Origin: Nocardioides anomalus
GTDB taxonomy: Bacteria > Actinomycetota > Actinomycetes > Propionibacteriales > Nocardioidaceae
Direction: 5' to 3'
Assembly: GCF_011046535.1 (NCBI RefSeq)
Contig: NZ_CP049257.1
Location: forward strand, 1,426,001-1,490,000
Length of the DNA: 64,000 nucleotides
Part shown: positions 46,423-55,533 of the stretch, piece by piece
How positions within the stretch are numbered: the first letter of the stretch is position 1
Layout: each line of letters starts with the position of its first letter
Program-made: the position numbers and the translations under genes
Notes under the pieces: model-generated
The model's input: the letters and a program-made list of their open reading frames with translations, nothing else
The model's database searches: none
What the model was told of the DNA's origin: nothing

Positions 46423-47564
46423 TCCGCAGCGTCCACCCGTCGTCCCGCCAGTGCGGCGCGGACGACCTGCGCGAACGACTCCTGCGCGTGCTCCCAGGTG
46501 AAGGCGTGGCTCGTCACGCGCGCCCCGCGCCCCAGGCGAGCCCGCTCCTCGGGATCGCCGAGGAGCGCGCCGAGCGCGGCGGTGAACCCGTCGGGGTCGT
46601 CGACCAGGACGCCCGAGACCTCCTCGACGACCGACTCCTGCGTGCCGCCGGCCTCACGGTAGGCGACGGTCGGGGTGCCGTGCATGCCGGCCTCGCCGAC
46701 CACGAGGCCCCAGCCCTCCTTGAGCGAGGGCAGGGCCAGGACCCAGGCGCGCTCGTAGACCTCGTGCTTGGCCGCCTCGTCCAGGTGCCCGCGGAACACC
46801 ACGGCGTCGTCGGCGCCGCGGCTCGCGGCGTGCTCGCGCAGCCGCGCCTCCCACCAGCCGCTGCCCACGACCTCGAGCACCAGGTCCGGGTACGTCGCCC
46901 GCAGGTCGAGCACGGCGTCGATCGCGTGCTCGACGCGCTTGTGGGGCACGAGCCGGCCCACGACCGCGACCAGCGGCGTGGCCGACTCGCCGCCCGCCAC
47001 CGGCACGACCGGGTCGGTGCCGTTGTGCACCACGGCCACCCGCGGCCCGCGCACACCCAGGTCGACCAGCTCGCGGCGGGTGGCGCGCGAGACCGCGACG
47101 TACTGGCTGCGCCGGTAGAGCAGCGGTGCGACCCGGCGCTCGATGAACCAGCCCACCCGGCCGGTGAGCCCGGGGTAGACCACCGGCCACTGCTCGCGGT
47201 GCACGTGGTGCACCAGCACCACGACCGGCTTGCGGGTGACCAGGCGGGTGAAGAACGGCAGCCCGTTCTGCACGTCCACGACCACGTCGGGGTCGCCGAG
47301 GTCGCCTCGCCGCAGCGCGCGCATCCCCTCGAGGTAGACCGACAGCTTGGTGCCGCGCCGCACGAACCGCACCCCGTCGACGACCTCCTCCGGCGGGGCC
47401 GCGGCGTGGGCCGCACAGAACACCGTCACCCGGGCGCCCCGGGCCACGAGGCCGGCCGCGATGGTCTCGAGGTAGCGCTCGGCGCCCCCACCCTCGGGGT
47501 TGCGGGTGTCGCGCCAGCTGAGGAACGCGACCTCCTTGCCCCGCAGCGGGTCGTCCTCGAGCAC
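46419..47564 (-). CDS. GT4-family glycosyltransferase
   Basis: 381 residues in the GT-B fold. The N-terminal domain has EVAFLSWRDTRNPEGGGAER and LVHHVHREQWPVV. The C-terminal domain has the nucleotide-sugar site VVGRLVPHKRVEHAID and ALPSLKEGWGLVVGEAGMHG with the EGWG...E motif of GT4 enzymes. It is cytoplasmic or membrane-associated and retains the anomeric configuration. The donor is unknown, possibly UDP- or GDP-sugar. The GTG at 47564 is chosen because TACCCT lies seven bases upstream; longer frames are not supported. It is divergent from ubiA. Confidence 0.9.
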   Translation of the reverse strand: MLEDDPLRGKEVAFLSWRDTRNPEGGGAERYLETIAAGLVARGARVTVFCAAHAAAPPEEVVDGVRFVRRGTKLSVYLEGMRALRRGDLGDPDVVVDVQNGLPFFTRLVTRKPVVVLVHHVHREQWPVVYPGLTGRVGWFIERRVAPLLYRRSQYVAVSRATRRELVDLGVRGPRVAVVHNGTDPVVPVAGGESATPLVAVVGRLVPHKRVEHAIDAVLDLRATYPDLVLEVVGSGWWEARLREHAASRGADDAVVFRGHLDEAAKHEVYERAWVLALPSLKEGWGLVVGEAGMHGTPTVAYREAGGTQESVVEEVSGVLVDDPDGFTAALGALLGDPEERARLGRGARVTSHAFTWEHAQESFAQVVRAALAGRRVDAAD

Positions 47565-47571
47565 GCGAGGA

Positions 47572-47577
47572 AGGGTA
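47572..47577 (-). promoter_or_regulatory. -10 box (TACCCT) of the GT4 gene, leaderless type
   Basis: TACCCT on the minus strand is seven bases before the GTG at 47564. The divergent ubiA side shows only a weak GAGACT eight bases before its ATG. Confidence 0.5.
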
Positions 47578-47611
47578 GGGCGTGCGCCGCCGCGTGGGAG
47601 ACTCGCCGGCG

Positions 47612-48520
47612 ATGGTGACCGAGGGTGCCGTGGGCTCGGCCGCCACCCCGCAGCGCGGGGTGGCGCGGGCACTGGTGCGCGCGGCTCGGCCGCGCCAGTG
47701 GGTCAAGAACCTGCTCGTGGTCGCCGCGCCCCTCGCGGCCGGCGAGCTCGGCGACGGCGACGTCCTGGCCGCCACGGTGCTGGCCCTGGTCGGCTTCTGC
47801 CTGGCCTCCAGTGCCGTCTACCTGGTCAACGACACCGCCGACCGCGAGGCGGACCGCGCCCACCCGACCAAGCGGTTCCGGCCGATCGCCTCCGGGGTCC
47901 TGCCGGTGCCCGTCGCCGTCGGCGTGGCGGTGGTGCTCGGCCTCGTCGCCGTCGGCCTCGGTCTGGTCGCGGATCCGAACCTCGCCCTCCTGCTCGCGGC
48001 GTACCTCGCCATCCAGGTGGCCTACGCGTTCTGGCTCAAGCACGAGCCGGTGCTCGACATCTCGATCGTCGCCGCCGGCTTCCTCATGCGCGCGGTCGCC
48101 GGCGGCCTGGCCGCCGACCTGCTGCTCTCGCAGTGGTTCCTGCTCGTCGCCGGGTTCGGCTCGCTGTTCATCGTGGCCGGGAAGCGGTACTCCGAGCTGC
48201 ACACCCTCGGCAGCGAGGCCGGCACCCGACGCAGCCTGGTCCGCTACACCGACACCTACCTGCGCTTCGTGTGGAGCACCGCGGCCGGCGCCACGCTCAT
48301 CTCCTACAGCCTGTGGGCCTTCGAGCAGCCCACCGGCGACGGCGTGCCCTGGCACACGATCTCCATCGCGCCGTTCCTCATGGGACTGCTCCGGTACGCC
48401 GTCGACGTGGACGCCGGCACCGCCGCCGAGCCGGAGGACATCGTCTACCGCGACCGCGTGCTCCAGCTGCTCGGTGCCGTGTGGCTGGTGACGGTCTGCC
48501 TCGGCGTGCTGACCACGTGA
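47612..48520 (+). CDS. ubiA: Decaprenyl-phosphate phosphoribosyltransferase (UbiA family, DPPR synthase)
   Basis: Transfers phosphoribose from PRPP to decaprenyl phosphate, the first committed step to decaprenyl-phosphoryl-arabinose. The 302-residue membrane protein has about nine hydrophobic segments. The first Asp-rich motif is NDTADREADRAHPTKRFRPI (N73 onward), matching the NDxxDxxxD of UbiA enzymes. The second is weaker, in GKRYSELHTLGSEAG. RPRQWVKNLLVVAAPLA at the N-terminus is typical of this subfamily. The ATG at 47612 gives the same length as the mycobacterial enzyme; GTG codons at 47582 and 47615 are alternatives. Its stop overlaps dprE1. Confidence 0.93.
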   Translation: MVTEGAVGSAATPQRGVARALVRAARPRQWVKNLLVVAAPLAAGELGDGDVLAATVLALVGFCLASSAVYLVNDTADREADRAHPTKRFRPIASGVLPVPVAVGVAVVLGLVAVGLGLVADPNLALLLAAYLAIQVAYAFWLKHEPVLDISIVAAGFLMRAVAGGLAADLLLSQWFLLVAGFGSLFIVAGKRYSELHTLGSEAGTRRSLVRYTDTYLRFVWSTAAGATLISYSLWAFEQPTGDGVPWHTISIAPFLMGLLRYAVDVDAGTAAEPEDIVYRDRVLQLLGAVWLVTVCLGVLTT

Positions 48521-49836
48521 GGACGCTGCTCACCGGCTGGGGCCGGACCGCGCCGAGCGCGGCCACGCTGGTGGAGACCGGCGACGTGGCCGGGCTGCTG
48601 CGCTCGCGCCCGGAGCGGGGGGTCATCGCGCGCGGGCTCGGACGCTCGTACGGCGACGCGGCGCAGAACGCCGGAGGCACGGTCCTCGCCCCGATCCCCG
48701 GCCCGACCACCGTGGACGACGAGACCGGCGTGGTCACCGCGGCGGCGGGCACGAGCCTGCACGACCTGATGGGCCGGCTCCTGCGCGAGCGGCGCTTCGT
48801 GCCGGTCACGCCGGGCACGCGCTACGTCACGGTCGGGGGAGCGGTCGCGGCCGACATCCACGGCAAGAACCACCACCGCGACGGCTCCTTCGGCCACCAC
48901 GTTCTCTCGCTCGACCTGGTCACCCCAGACGGCGCGCTCCGCACGATCGATCCGGACCGCGAGCCCGACCTCTTCTGGGCCACGGTCGGCGGCATGGGCC
49001 TGACGGGGGTCATCACCTCCGTGCGGTTCCGGGCGCCGCGCATCGAGTCGGCGTACGTCACCGTGCGGACCGAGCGCATCGGCGGCCTGGACGCGCTGCT
49101 GCGGACCATGCGTGCGCACGACGACGAGTACCACTACTCGGTGGCGTGGGTCGACACCCTCGCCTCCGGGCGGTCGCTCGGTCGCTCGGTGCTGACCCGG
49201 GGTGACCACGCCCCGGCGGCCGAGCTGAGCGGCGGGGCGGCCCGGCACCCCTGGCGCGGGCCGGCCGACCCGCGACTCGCGGTGCCCGTCACCCTGCGCG
49301 CGGTCAACCGGCTCGGCGTCCGGGCCTTCAACGAGCTGTGGTTCCGCAAGGCCCCCAGGGACGCGGTCGGACTGGAGTCGCTCGCAACGTTCTTCCACCC
49401 GCTCGACGCGGTGGAGGGCTGGAACCGGCTCTACGGCCGGGGTGGGCTGGTCCAGTACCAGCTCGTCGTCCCCGACGACGCCGAGGCCGCGGTGGCCGAG
49501 GCGCTGCGCCTGCTCGCGGCCGCCGGGCAGCCGTCGTTCCTGGCCGTGCTGAAGCGGTTCGGGGCCGCCGGTCCCGGGATGCTGTCCTTCCCGCAGCCGG
49601 GCTGGACGCTGGCCCTGGACCTGCCGGCCGCGCCGGGCCTCGTGCCGCTGTTCCGCGACCTCGACCGGCTGACCGCCGAGGCCGGGGGCCGGCTCTACCT
49701 GGCCAAGGACGCCCGGATGTCGCGCGAGCTCTTCGACCGCACCTACCCGCGGGCGGACGAGTTCCGCGCCCTGCGACGCGACCTCGATCCCGACGGCGTC
49801 CTCACCTCCGACCTCGCCCGCCGCCTCGACCTCTAG
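48517..49836 (+). CDS. dprE1: Decaprenylphosphoryl-beta-D-ribose 2'-oxidase, DprE1
   Basis: FAD enzyme that oxidises DPR to the keto intermediate DPX; with DprE2 it makes the arabinose donor DPA. The 439-residue protein has the FAD-binding RGLGRSYGDAAQNAGG, the VTVGGAVAADIHGKNHH loop with H115 (His132 in M. tuberculosis), FWATVGGMGLTG and K397 in YLAKDAR (Lys418). The position of the benzothiazinone target Cys387 is Ala366 here (PGWTLALD instead of PGWNICVD). The Cys is not needed for catalysis. The order ubiA-dprE1-dprE2 with four-base overlap between the first two supports one pathway operon. Confidence 0.95.
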   Translation: MRTLLTGWGRTAPSAATLVETGDVAGLLRSRPERGVIARGLGRSYGDAAQNAGGTVLAPIPGPTTVDDETGVVTAAAGTSLHDLMGRLLRERRFVPVTPGTRYVTVGGAVAADIHGKNHHRDGSFGHHVLSLDLVTPDGALRTIDPDREPDLFWATVGGMGLTGVITSVRFRAPRIESAYVTVRTERIGGLDALLRTMRAHDDEYHYSVAWVDTLASGRSLGRSVLTRGDHAPAAELSGGAARHPWRGPADPRLAVPVTLRAVNRLGVRAFNELWFRKAPRDAVGLESLATFFHPLDAVEGWNRLYGRGGLVQYQLVVPDDAEAAVAEALRLLAAAGQPSFLAVLKRFGAAGPGMLSFPQPGWTLALDLPAAPGLVPLFRDLDRLTAEAGGRLYLAKDARMSRELFDRTYPRADEFRALRRDLDPDGVLTSDLARRLDL

Positions 49837-49844
49837 GACCCCTG

Positions 49845-50600
49845 ATGCTGAACGCCCTGGGCCAGCCCCAGTCCCTGCTCCTCCTCGGGGGCACCAGCGA
49901 CATCGCGCTGGCCGTCGCCGAGCGGTACGCCGCGACGGCACCGCTCCGCGTGGTGCTCGCCGCCCGGCCCGGCCCGCGTCGCGACGAGGCCGTCGCGCGG
50001 CTGAGCGCCCTCGGCCACCGGGTCGAGCCCCTGGACTTCGAGGCCACCGACACCGCCGGCCACCCCGCCCTCGTCGAGCGCGCGGCGGCCGGCGGTGACC
50101 TCGACGTCACCGTCGTGGCCTTCGGCGTGCTGGGCGACGAGGAGGAGGCCTGGCAGGACCACGACGCCGCCGTACGGCTGGCCGAGGTCAACTACGTCGG
50201 TCCGGTCAGCGTCGGCTCCGCGCTCGCTGCGCAGGTGCGGCGCCAGGGCCACGGCACGATCGTGTTCCTGTCCTCGGTCGCCGGTGAGCGGGTCCGTCGC
50301 TCCAACTTCGCCTACGGCGCCAGCAAGGCCGGCGCGGACGGGTTCTACCTCGGGCTCGGCGAGGCGCTGCGCGAGCACGGCGGCCACGTGCTCATCGTGC
50401 GCCCCGGGTTCGTGCACACCAAGATGACCGAGGGCCGTGGCGCCGCCCCTCTGGCGGTCGGTGCGGACGACGTCGCCGCGGCCGTCGTCGACGCGGTGGC
50501 CGCACGCCGCGAGCTGGTCTGGGTGCCGAGCGCGATGCGGTTCGTCATGTCCGGGCTGCGGCACGTGCCGCGGCCGCTCTTCCGCCGACTGCCGATCTGA
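49845..50600 (+). CDS. dprE2: Decaprenylphosphoryl-D-2-keto-erythropentose reductase, DprE2
   Basis: NADH-dependent short-chain dehydrogenase that reduces DPX to DPA. The 251-residue protein has the nucleotide motif LLLLGGTSDIALAVAERY, NYVGPVSVG, FLSSVAGERVRRSNFAYGAS with the Ser-Tyr-Lys triad completed by YGASKAG, and RPGFVHTKMTEG. GGTSDIA replaces GxxxGxG in this subfamily. The ATG lies eight bases after dprE1, and only a weak GGA precedes it, so coupled translation is likely. It completes the three-enzyme route to the lipid arabinose donor. Confidence 0.95.
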   Translation: MLNALGQPQSLLLLGGTSDIALAVAERYAATAPLRVVLAARPGPRRDEAVARLSALGHRVEPLDFEATDTAGHPALVERAAAGGDLDVTVVAFGVLGDEEEAWQDHDAAVRLAEVNYVGPVSVGSALAAQVRRQGHGTIVFLSSVAGERVRRSNFAYGASKAGADGFYLGLGEALREHGGHVLIVRPGFVHTKMTEGRGAAPLAVGADDVAAAVVDAVAARRELVWVPSAMRFVMSGLRHVPRPLFRRLPI

Positions 50601-50612
50601 CCCGCGGGTAAC

Positions 50613-50618
50613 TACAGT
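50613..50618 (+). promoter_or_regulatory. -10 box (TACAGT) of the methyltransferase-aftD unit, leaderless type
   Basis: TACAGT is followed by eight bases and the GTG at 50627. It would allow the methyltransferase and aftD to be transcribed apart from the dprE genes. Confidence 0.5.
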
Positions 50619-50626
50619 CTCCCTCC

Positions 50627-51382
50627 GTGCCTCGTCCCCCCGCCCCGCGCTGCGGTGCGCCGTGGCGGGCCGACCTGAGCCGCTCGCGCCGACTGTTCGC
50701 CGACTTCCGGGTCGAGCAGAGCGACCCGGCCCGCTTCTACGGCGCACTGGCCGCGGACTCGGTCGGACAGCTCTCGACCTACCTCGACCTCGGGGGCGCC
50801 ACGATGCTCGACGTCGGCGGTGGCCCCGGCTACTTCCGCGACGCCTTCGAGGCCGCCGGCGCGACGTACTGGGCCCTCGACGCCGACGTCGGCGAGCTGT
50901 CCGGCCAGGGTGACATCGCCACGGGCACCGTCATCGGCGACGGGATGCGCCTGCCGTTCCGCGACGCGGCCTTCGACCTCTGCTACTCCTCCAACGTCCT
51001 CGAGCACGTCCGCGAGCCGTGGCGGATGGCCGAGGAGATGCTCCGCGTGACGCGACCGGGTGGCGTCGCCTTCATCTCCTACACCACCTGGTACGGCCCC
51101 TGGGGTGGTCACGAGACCTCCCCCTGGCACTACCTCGGCGGCACCCGCGCCCGCCGGCGCTACACCGCCCGGCAGGGCCACGAGCCCAAGAACAAGTACG
51201 CCGAGTCGCTGTTCAAGGTCACCGTCGCCGAGGGCGTCGCCTGGGCGCGCGACCAGCGGCTCGGCGAGGTCCTCGACGTCGTGCCGAGGTACAACCCGCG
51301 CTGGAGCCACGGGCTCACCCGCGTGCCCGGGCTGCGCGAGCTGCTGACCTGGAACCTGGTGCTCGTGGTGCGCCGGTGGTGA
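50627..51382 (+). CDS. Class I SAM-dependent methyltransferase of the arabinan cluster
   Basis: 251 residues. Motif I is MLDVGGGPGYFRDAFEAAG, followed by YWALDADVGEL, GDGMRLPFRDAAFDLCYSSN and VLEHVREPWRMAEEMLRVTR-type segments of Methyltransf_11. The N-terminus LSRSRRLFADFRVEQSDPAR matches a group often beside aftD in actinobacteria. The substrate may be a sugar or lipid-linked glycan (inference). The C-terminus TWNLVLVVRRW overlaps the start of aftD by four bases. Confidence 0.88.
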   Translation: MPRPPAPRCGAPWRADLSRSRRLFADFRVEQSDPARFYGALAADSVGQLSTYLDLGGATMLDVGGGPGYFRDAFEAAGATYWALDADVGELSGQGDIATGTVIGDGMRLPFRDAAFDLCYSSNVLEHVREPWRMAEEMLRVTRPGGVAFISYTTWYGPWGGHETSPWHYLGGTRARRRYTARQGHEPKNKYAESLFKVTVAEGVAWARDQRLGEVLDVVPRYNPRWSHGLTRVPGLRELLTWNLVLVVRRW

Positions 51383-54300
51383 CCGAGGCGCCGGAGCGGC
51401 CCTCGTCGGTGCACACGTCCGCGCTGCGCCAGGTCGGGTACGCCGTCGTGCTCACCGCGTTCGCCTTCGCCCAGTCGGCCGGCCAGGTCGTCGCCGACAC
51501 CAAGTTCGACCTGGTGACCGCGCCGTGGCGCTTCGTCAGCCGCGGGCTCCGGCTCTGGGACCCGACCGCGGCGTTCGGGCAGCTGCAGAACCAGGCCTAC
51601 GGCTACGCCTGGCCGATGGGGCCGTTCTTCGTGCTCGGCGACCTGGTGCAGGTACCGGACTGGGTGGTCCAGCGGCTCTGGTGGGCGCTCCTGCTGTGCG
51701 TCGGCTTCTTCGGCGTGCTCCGGCTGGCCCGCCGCCTGGACCTGGGCACCCCGGGCACGCAGGTCCTCGCGGCGTTCGCGTTCGTCCTCACCCCCCGCTT
51801 CACCACGCTCCTCGGCGAGACCTCCGTCGAGCTCTGGCCGATGGCCCTCACGCCGTGGGTGCTGCTCCCACTGGTGGTGGCGAGCGAGCAGGGCTCGGTC
51901 CGGCGGTACGCCGCACTGAGCGCCTTGGTCGTCGCGACCTGCGGCGGGGTCAACGCGGTCGCGGTGGCCGCCGTGCTGCCCCTCGGTGTCGTCTTCGTCG
52001 TGACCCGCTCCCGCGGCCCGCGCCGCTGGCGACTCATGGGCTGGTGGACGCTCTTCACCGCCCTGGCCACCGCGTGGTGGTGGCTGCCGCTGCTGCTGCT
52101 CGGGCGCTACAGCGTGCCGTTCCTGGACTACATCGAGAACGCCACCATCACCACCGTCCCCACCGACCTGGCGCGCACGCTGGTGGGGGAGTCGGACTGG
52201 GTCGCCTACTTCGCCGGCATCGACTACCAGGCCGGCCAGCAGCTCGTGTCCACGCCGTTCCTCATGCTCGACGCGGCCGCCGTCGTGGCGCTGGGCCTGC
52301 TCGGCATCGCGCTGCGCGACAACGCCCACCGCCGCTTCCTCACCCTCGGCCTCCTGACCGGACTGGTGCTCGTGGGCTTCGGGTACGCCGGCGACCTGTC
52401 CGGCTTCTGGGCCAGCCAGCGCCTCGACGCCCTCGACGGCGCCCTCGCCCCGCTGCGCAACCTGCACAAGTTCGACGTCGTGCTCCGCCTCCCGCTCGTC
52501 CTCGGCCTGGCCCACGCCATGGCCCGGCTGCCCGCGCTGGTCCGCACCCCGGAGTCACCGAGCGCGAGCCGCGGCGCCGCCTTCGCGGTCCGCGCCATGG
52601 CGGTCCTCGCGCTGGCCGGCCTCGCGCTGCCCTGGGCGCAGGACCGCATCGCCCCGCGTCAGGGCGTCGAGGCCGTCCCGGCGTACTGGCACCAGGTCGC
52701 GGACTACCTCGCCGACACCGACGACGGCTCGGTGTCCCTCGAGGTGCCGGCCGCCGCGTTCGGCGTCCACACCTGGGGCAACACGCACGACGACGTCCTC
52801 CAGGGCCTGGCCCGCAGCCCGTGGGCGGTCCGCAACGTCATCCCGCTCGCCCAGCCCGGCAACGTCGAGGTGCTCGACGCCGTGACGCGCACCATCGAGT
52901 CCGGCCGCCCCAGCAGCACCCTCGCGGGCTACCTCGCCGACAACGGGGTCGGTCGCCTCGTCGTGCGCAACGACCTCGACCGGTTCCAGACCGGCGCGCC
53001 GGACCCCTCGCTGGTCCGGGCGGTCCTCGACCAGTCGCCCGGCCTCTCCCTCGCCCGCTCCTTCGGGCCGACCCTGGGCCAGCCCGCCTCCTCCGTGGTC
53101 GAGACGGACGAAGGTGACGCCCGGGTCGTGGCCGGCAACGGGTTGTCGCTGGAGACCGGGTCGGTCGACGTGTACGACGTCGATCCCCGCCTCACGGGCG
53201 GAGGCGACGGGGTGCTGGTGACCAGCCCCCGTGCCGTGGTCGGGGACCCGACGACCGGGCTGCGCCGCGACGTGGACCGCGTGGCGGCGGCGGTCGGGGT
53301 GCTGGCCGAGGACGCCGACGTCCCCGCCGGCGCCGACGCCGTGGACCCGGACACCGGGCAGGTGCTCACCGACGGGACCCGCCGCCGCGAGACCAACTTC
53401 GCCGCCGTGCGCAGCAACGAGTCGGCGACCATGTCGGCGCTGCGCTCGTACCGCCTGCCCGGCCCCGAGCACACCCACCGGTTCCTGGAGGACCAGGACC
53501 GCTGGCAGACCACCGAGGTCTGGGCCGGTGACGTCGCGGACGTCACCGCCACCTCGAGCCAGGCGTTCGCCGACGGCAAGGTCCCGCTCGAGATCGGGTC
53601 GCACCCCGGCGCCGCGATCGACGGTGACGTCACGACCGCCTGGCGCTCCTCCGGTGACCTGGAGCCGGTGGGGGAGTCGTGGCTGGTCACCTTCGCCCGC
53701 CAGGTGTCGGTCCCCTCGGTCACCGTCCGGCTCGCCGCGGACTCCGCGCCGGTGCAGCGGCTCGCGCTCGAGGTCGGGGACGCCGACCCCCAGGTGGTCG
53801 ACGCCCCCGAGCCGGGCCAGGCGGCGACGTACCCGCTCGCGTCGACGGGCGACAGCCTGCGGATCACCGCGGCCGGCCCCGACCTCGGCGTGGCCGCGAG
53901 CTTCGCGTTGGCCGAGGTGACGGTGCCCGGGCTGGAAGAGCTGCGGCTGCTCGAGCTGCCGACGCCCGCTGCGGACCGCCCCGTCGACGTGGTGAGCCTG
54001 GCGCGCGACCCCGATCGCGCCGCGTGCGTCCCGCTCGGCCACCCGGTCGCCTGCGACGACGCGCTCGGTGCGCCTGGCGAGGACGGCGACGAGCTGGCTC
54101 GGCGGGTGCGTCTCGAGCAGCCCGACTCCTACCGGCTCTCCGGGACCGTGTCGCTGCGGCGGCACATCGCCGGCACTCCTCTGGTTCCTGGTGGCGCGAC
54201 GGCGGTCGTCGAACCCTCGGCGGACCTGCTGCGCGACGTGGCCCGCGGTCCGGGCGCGGCCGTGGACGGCGACCGCGGCACCACCTGGGTGGCCACGGAC

Positions 54301-55533
54301 GACGACGACACGCTCGAGGTGACGCTCCCCGAGCCCACGGTCGTGGACCGCTTCCGGATCATGGTCGATCCCGACGCCCCCGCCTCGACCCCGACGACGG
54401 TGGAGGTCAGCAGCGGCGGTCGCACGGCCGAGGTCGACCTGGACAGCCAGGGCCGGGGCGACCTCCCGGGCTGGCCGGTGTCCACGCTCAGCCTGAAGGT
54501 CCTCCAGACCGACCAGGCCTTCCTGGTCTCCGGGCGCGACTTCCTCACCGCACCGCCCGGCATCACCGAGCTCTCGGTCAACCGCCACCGCCTGGTCGAC
54601 CAGCCGCGGGCCGCGGTGACCTACCCGTGCGGGACCGGCCCCGCGGTCCGGCTCGGCACCACCACCGTGCCCACCGCCGTCCGGGCCTCGGTGCGAGACC
54701 TGGTGCGCGGTGCGTCGGTGCCGTTCACGCCCTGCGCGGCGAACGAGGTCGACCTGGCCGCGGGCGCCACCGACGTGGTCGCGGCACCCTCGGCGCTGTT
54801 CCGTGCCGACACCCTCACGCTCACCCGGATCGGGGCCACCGCCGCGACCGCGACGCCGGTGGAGGTGCGCCGCGACGCCGCCGGGGCGCCGGTCTCGGCC
54901 GCCGTACCCGCCCGGTCCGACCGCTCGGTGCTGTCGCTTCCCCAGAACACCAACGTGGGGTGGATCGCCACCCTGGACGGGGACCGGCTCGAGCCGCAGC
55001 GCGTCGACGGCTGGAAGCAGGGCTGGGTGCTGCCGGCCGGCAGCGCCGGCACCGTGCGCTTCGACTACGAGCCCTCGGGCACCTTCACCGGCGCCCTGCT
55101 GGCGGGCGGGTTCGGGGTGCTGCTCTGCCTGGCCGGGGCCCTGCTGCCAGCGCGACGGCGCACCGGGCTCGCCCGGCTGGCGGACGGCCGCGTCGGCATC
55201 CTCGACGTCCTCGTGGTCGTCGCCGCCGGCGGACTGCTGGCCGGCGGGTGGGGCATCGCGGCGTTCGTGGTCGCCGCGGTGCTCGGGCGGCTGACGTCGC
55301 GGTGGCTGGGCGCCTGGGGGCTCCTGGCCGCCCTGGGTGCGCTGCTGGTCGGTGTCGGGCTCAGCTGGGCACCGATCAACGAGGCGGACTGGGCCAACGA
55401 CTGGCGCCAGGTGTGCAGCCTGGCGGCGGTGGCGTGCGTGGTGGCCGCCCTGGCGACGCGGTCAGGACGGCGTGAGACGGTCGAGCCCGTCCACGGCCAC
55501 GATCCCGAGATGGCGCAGGCACACCGGGCCTGA
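51379..55533 (+). CDS. aftD: Alpha-(1->3)-arabinofuranosyltransferase, AftD
   Basis: 1384 residues, close to the 1400 of mycobacterial AftD, a GT-C enzyme that adds alpha-1,3-linked arabinofuranose outside the membrane from DPA. About eleven membrane segments lie at residues 15-420. The first outer loop, VVADTKFDLVTAPWRFVSRG, holds the acidic motif (ADTKFDL). The large outer part (430-1240) includes discoidin-like modules (GAAIDGDVTTAWRSSG and GAAVDGDRGTTWVATDDDD). Two or three membrane helices follow at the C-terminus. The GTG at 51379 overlaps the preceding stop; 51376 is an alternative. Its end overlaps the convergent gene by 72 bases. Confidence 0.94.
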   Translation: MTEAPERPSSVHTSALRQVGYAVVLTAFAFAQSAGQVVADTKFDLVTAPWRFVSRGLRLWDPTAAFGQLQNQAYGYAWPMGPFFVLGDLVQVPDWVVQRLWWALLLCVGFFGVLRLARRLDLGTPGTQVLAAFAFVLTPRFTTLLGETSVELWPMALTPWVLLPLVVASEQGSVRRYAALSALVVATCGGVNAVAVAAVLPLGVVFVVTRSRGPRRWRLMGWWTLFTALATAWWWLPLLLLGRYSVPFLDYIENATITTVPTDLARTLVGESDWVAYFAGIDYQAGQQLVSTPFLMLDAAAVVALGLLGIALRDNAHRRFLTLGLLTGLVLVGFGYAGDLSGFWASQRLDALDGALAPLRNLHKFDVVLRLPLVLGLAHAMARLPALVRTPESPSASRGAAFAVRAMAVLALAGLALPWAQDRIAPRQGVEAVPAYWHQVADYLADTDDGSVSLEVPAAAFGVHTWGNTHDDVLQGLARSPWAVRNVIPLAQPGNVEVLDAVTRTIESGRPSSTLAGYLADNGVGRLVVRNDLDRFQTGAPDPSLVRAVLDQSPGLSLARSFGPTLGQPASSVVETDEGDARVVAGNGLSLETGSVDVYDVDPRLTGGGDGVLVTSPRAVVGDPTTGLRRDVDRVAAAVGVLAEDADVPAGADAVDPDTGQVLTDGTRRRETNFAAVRSNESATMSALRSYRLPGPEHTHRFLEDQDRWQTTEVWAGDVADVTATSSQAFADGKVPLEIGSHPGAAIDGDVTTAWRSSGDLEPVGESWLVTFARQVSVPSVTVRLAADSAPVQRLALEVGDADPQVVDAPEPGQAATYPLASTGDSLRITAAGPDLGVAASFALAEVTVPGLEELRLLELPTPAADRPVDVVSLARDPDRAACVPLGHPVACDDALGAPGEDGDELARRVRLEQPDSYRLSGTVSLRRHIAGTPLVPGGATAVVEPSADLLRDVARGPGAAVDGDRGTTWVATDDDDTLEVTLPEPTVVDRFRIMVDPDAPASTPTTVEVSSGGRTAEVDLDSQGRGDLPGWPVSTLSLKVLQTDQAFLVSGRDFLTAPPGITELSVNRHRLVDQPRAAVTYPCGTGPAVRLGTTTVPTAVRASVRDLVRGASVPFTPCAANEVDLAAGATDVVAAPSALFRADTLTLTRIGATAATATPVEVRRDAAGAPVSAAVPARSDRSVLSLPQNTNVGWIATLDGDRLEPQRVDGWKQGWVLPAGSAGTVRFDYEPSGTFTGALLAGGFGVLLCLAGALLPARRRTGLARLADGRVGILDVLVVVAAGGLLAGGWGIAAFVVAAVLGRLTSRWLGAWGLLAALGALLVGVGLSWAPINEADWANDWRQVCSLAAVACVVAALATRSGRRETVEPVHGHDPEMAQAHRA

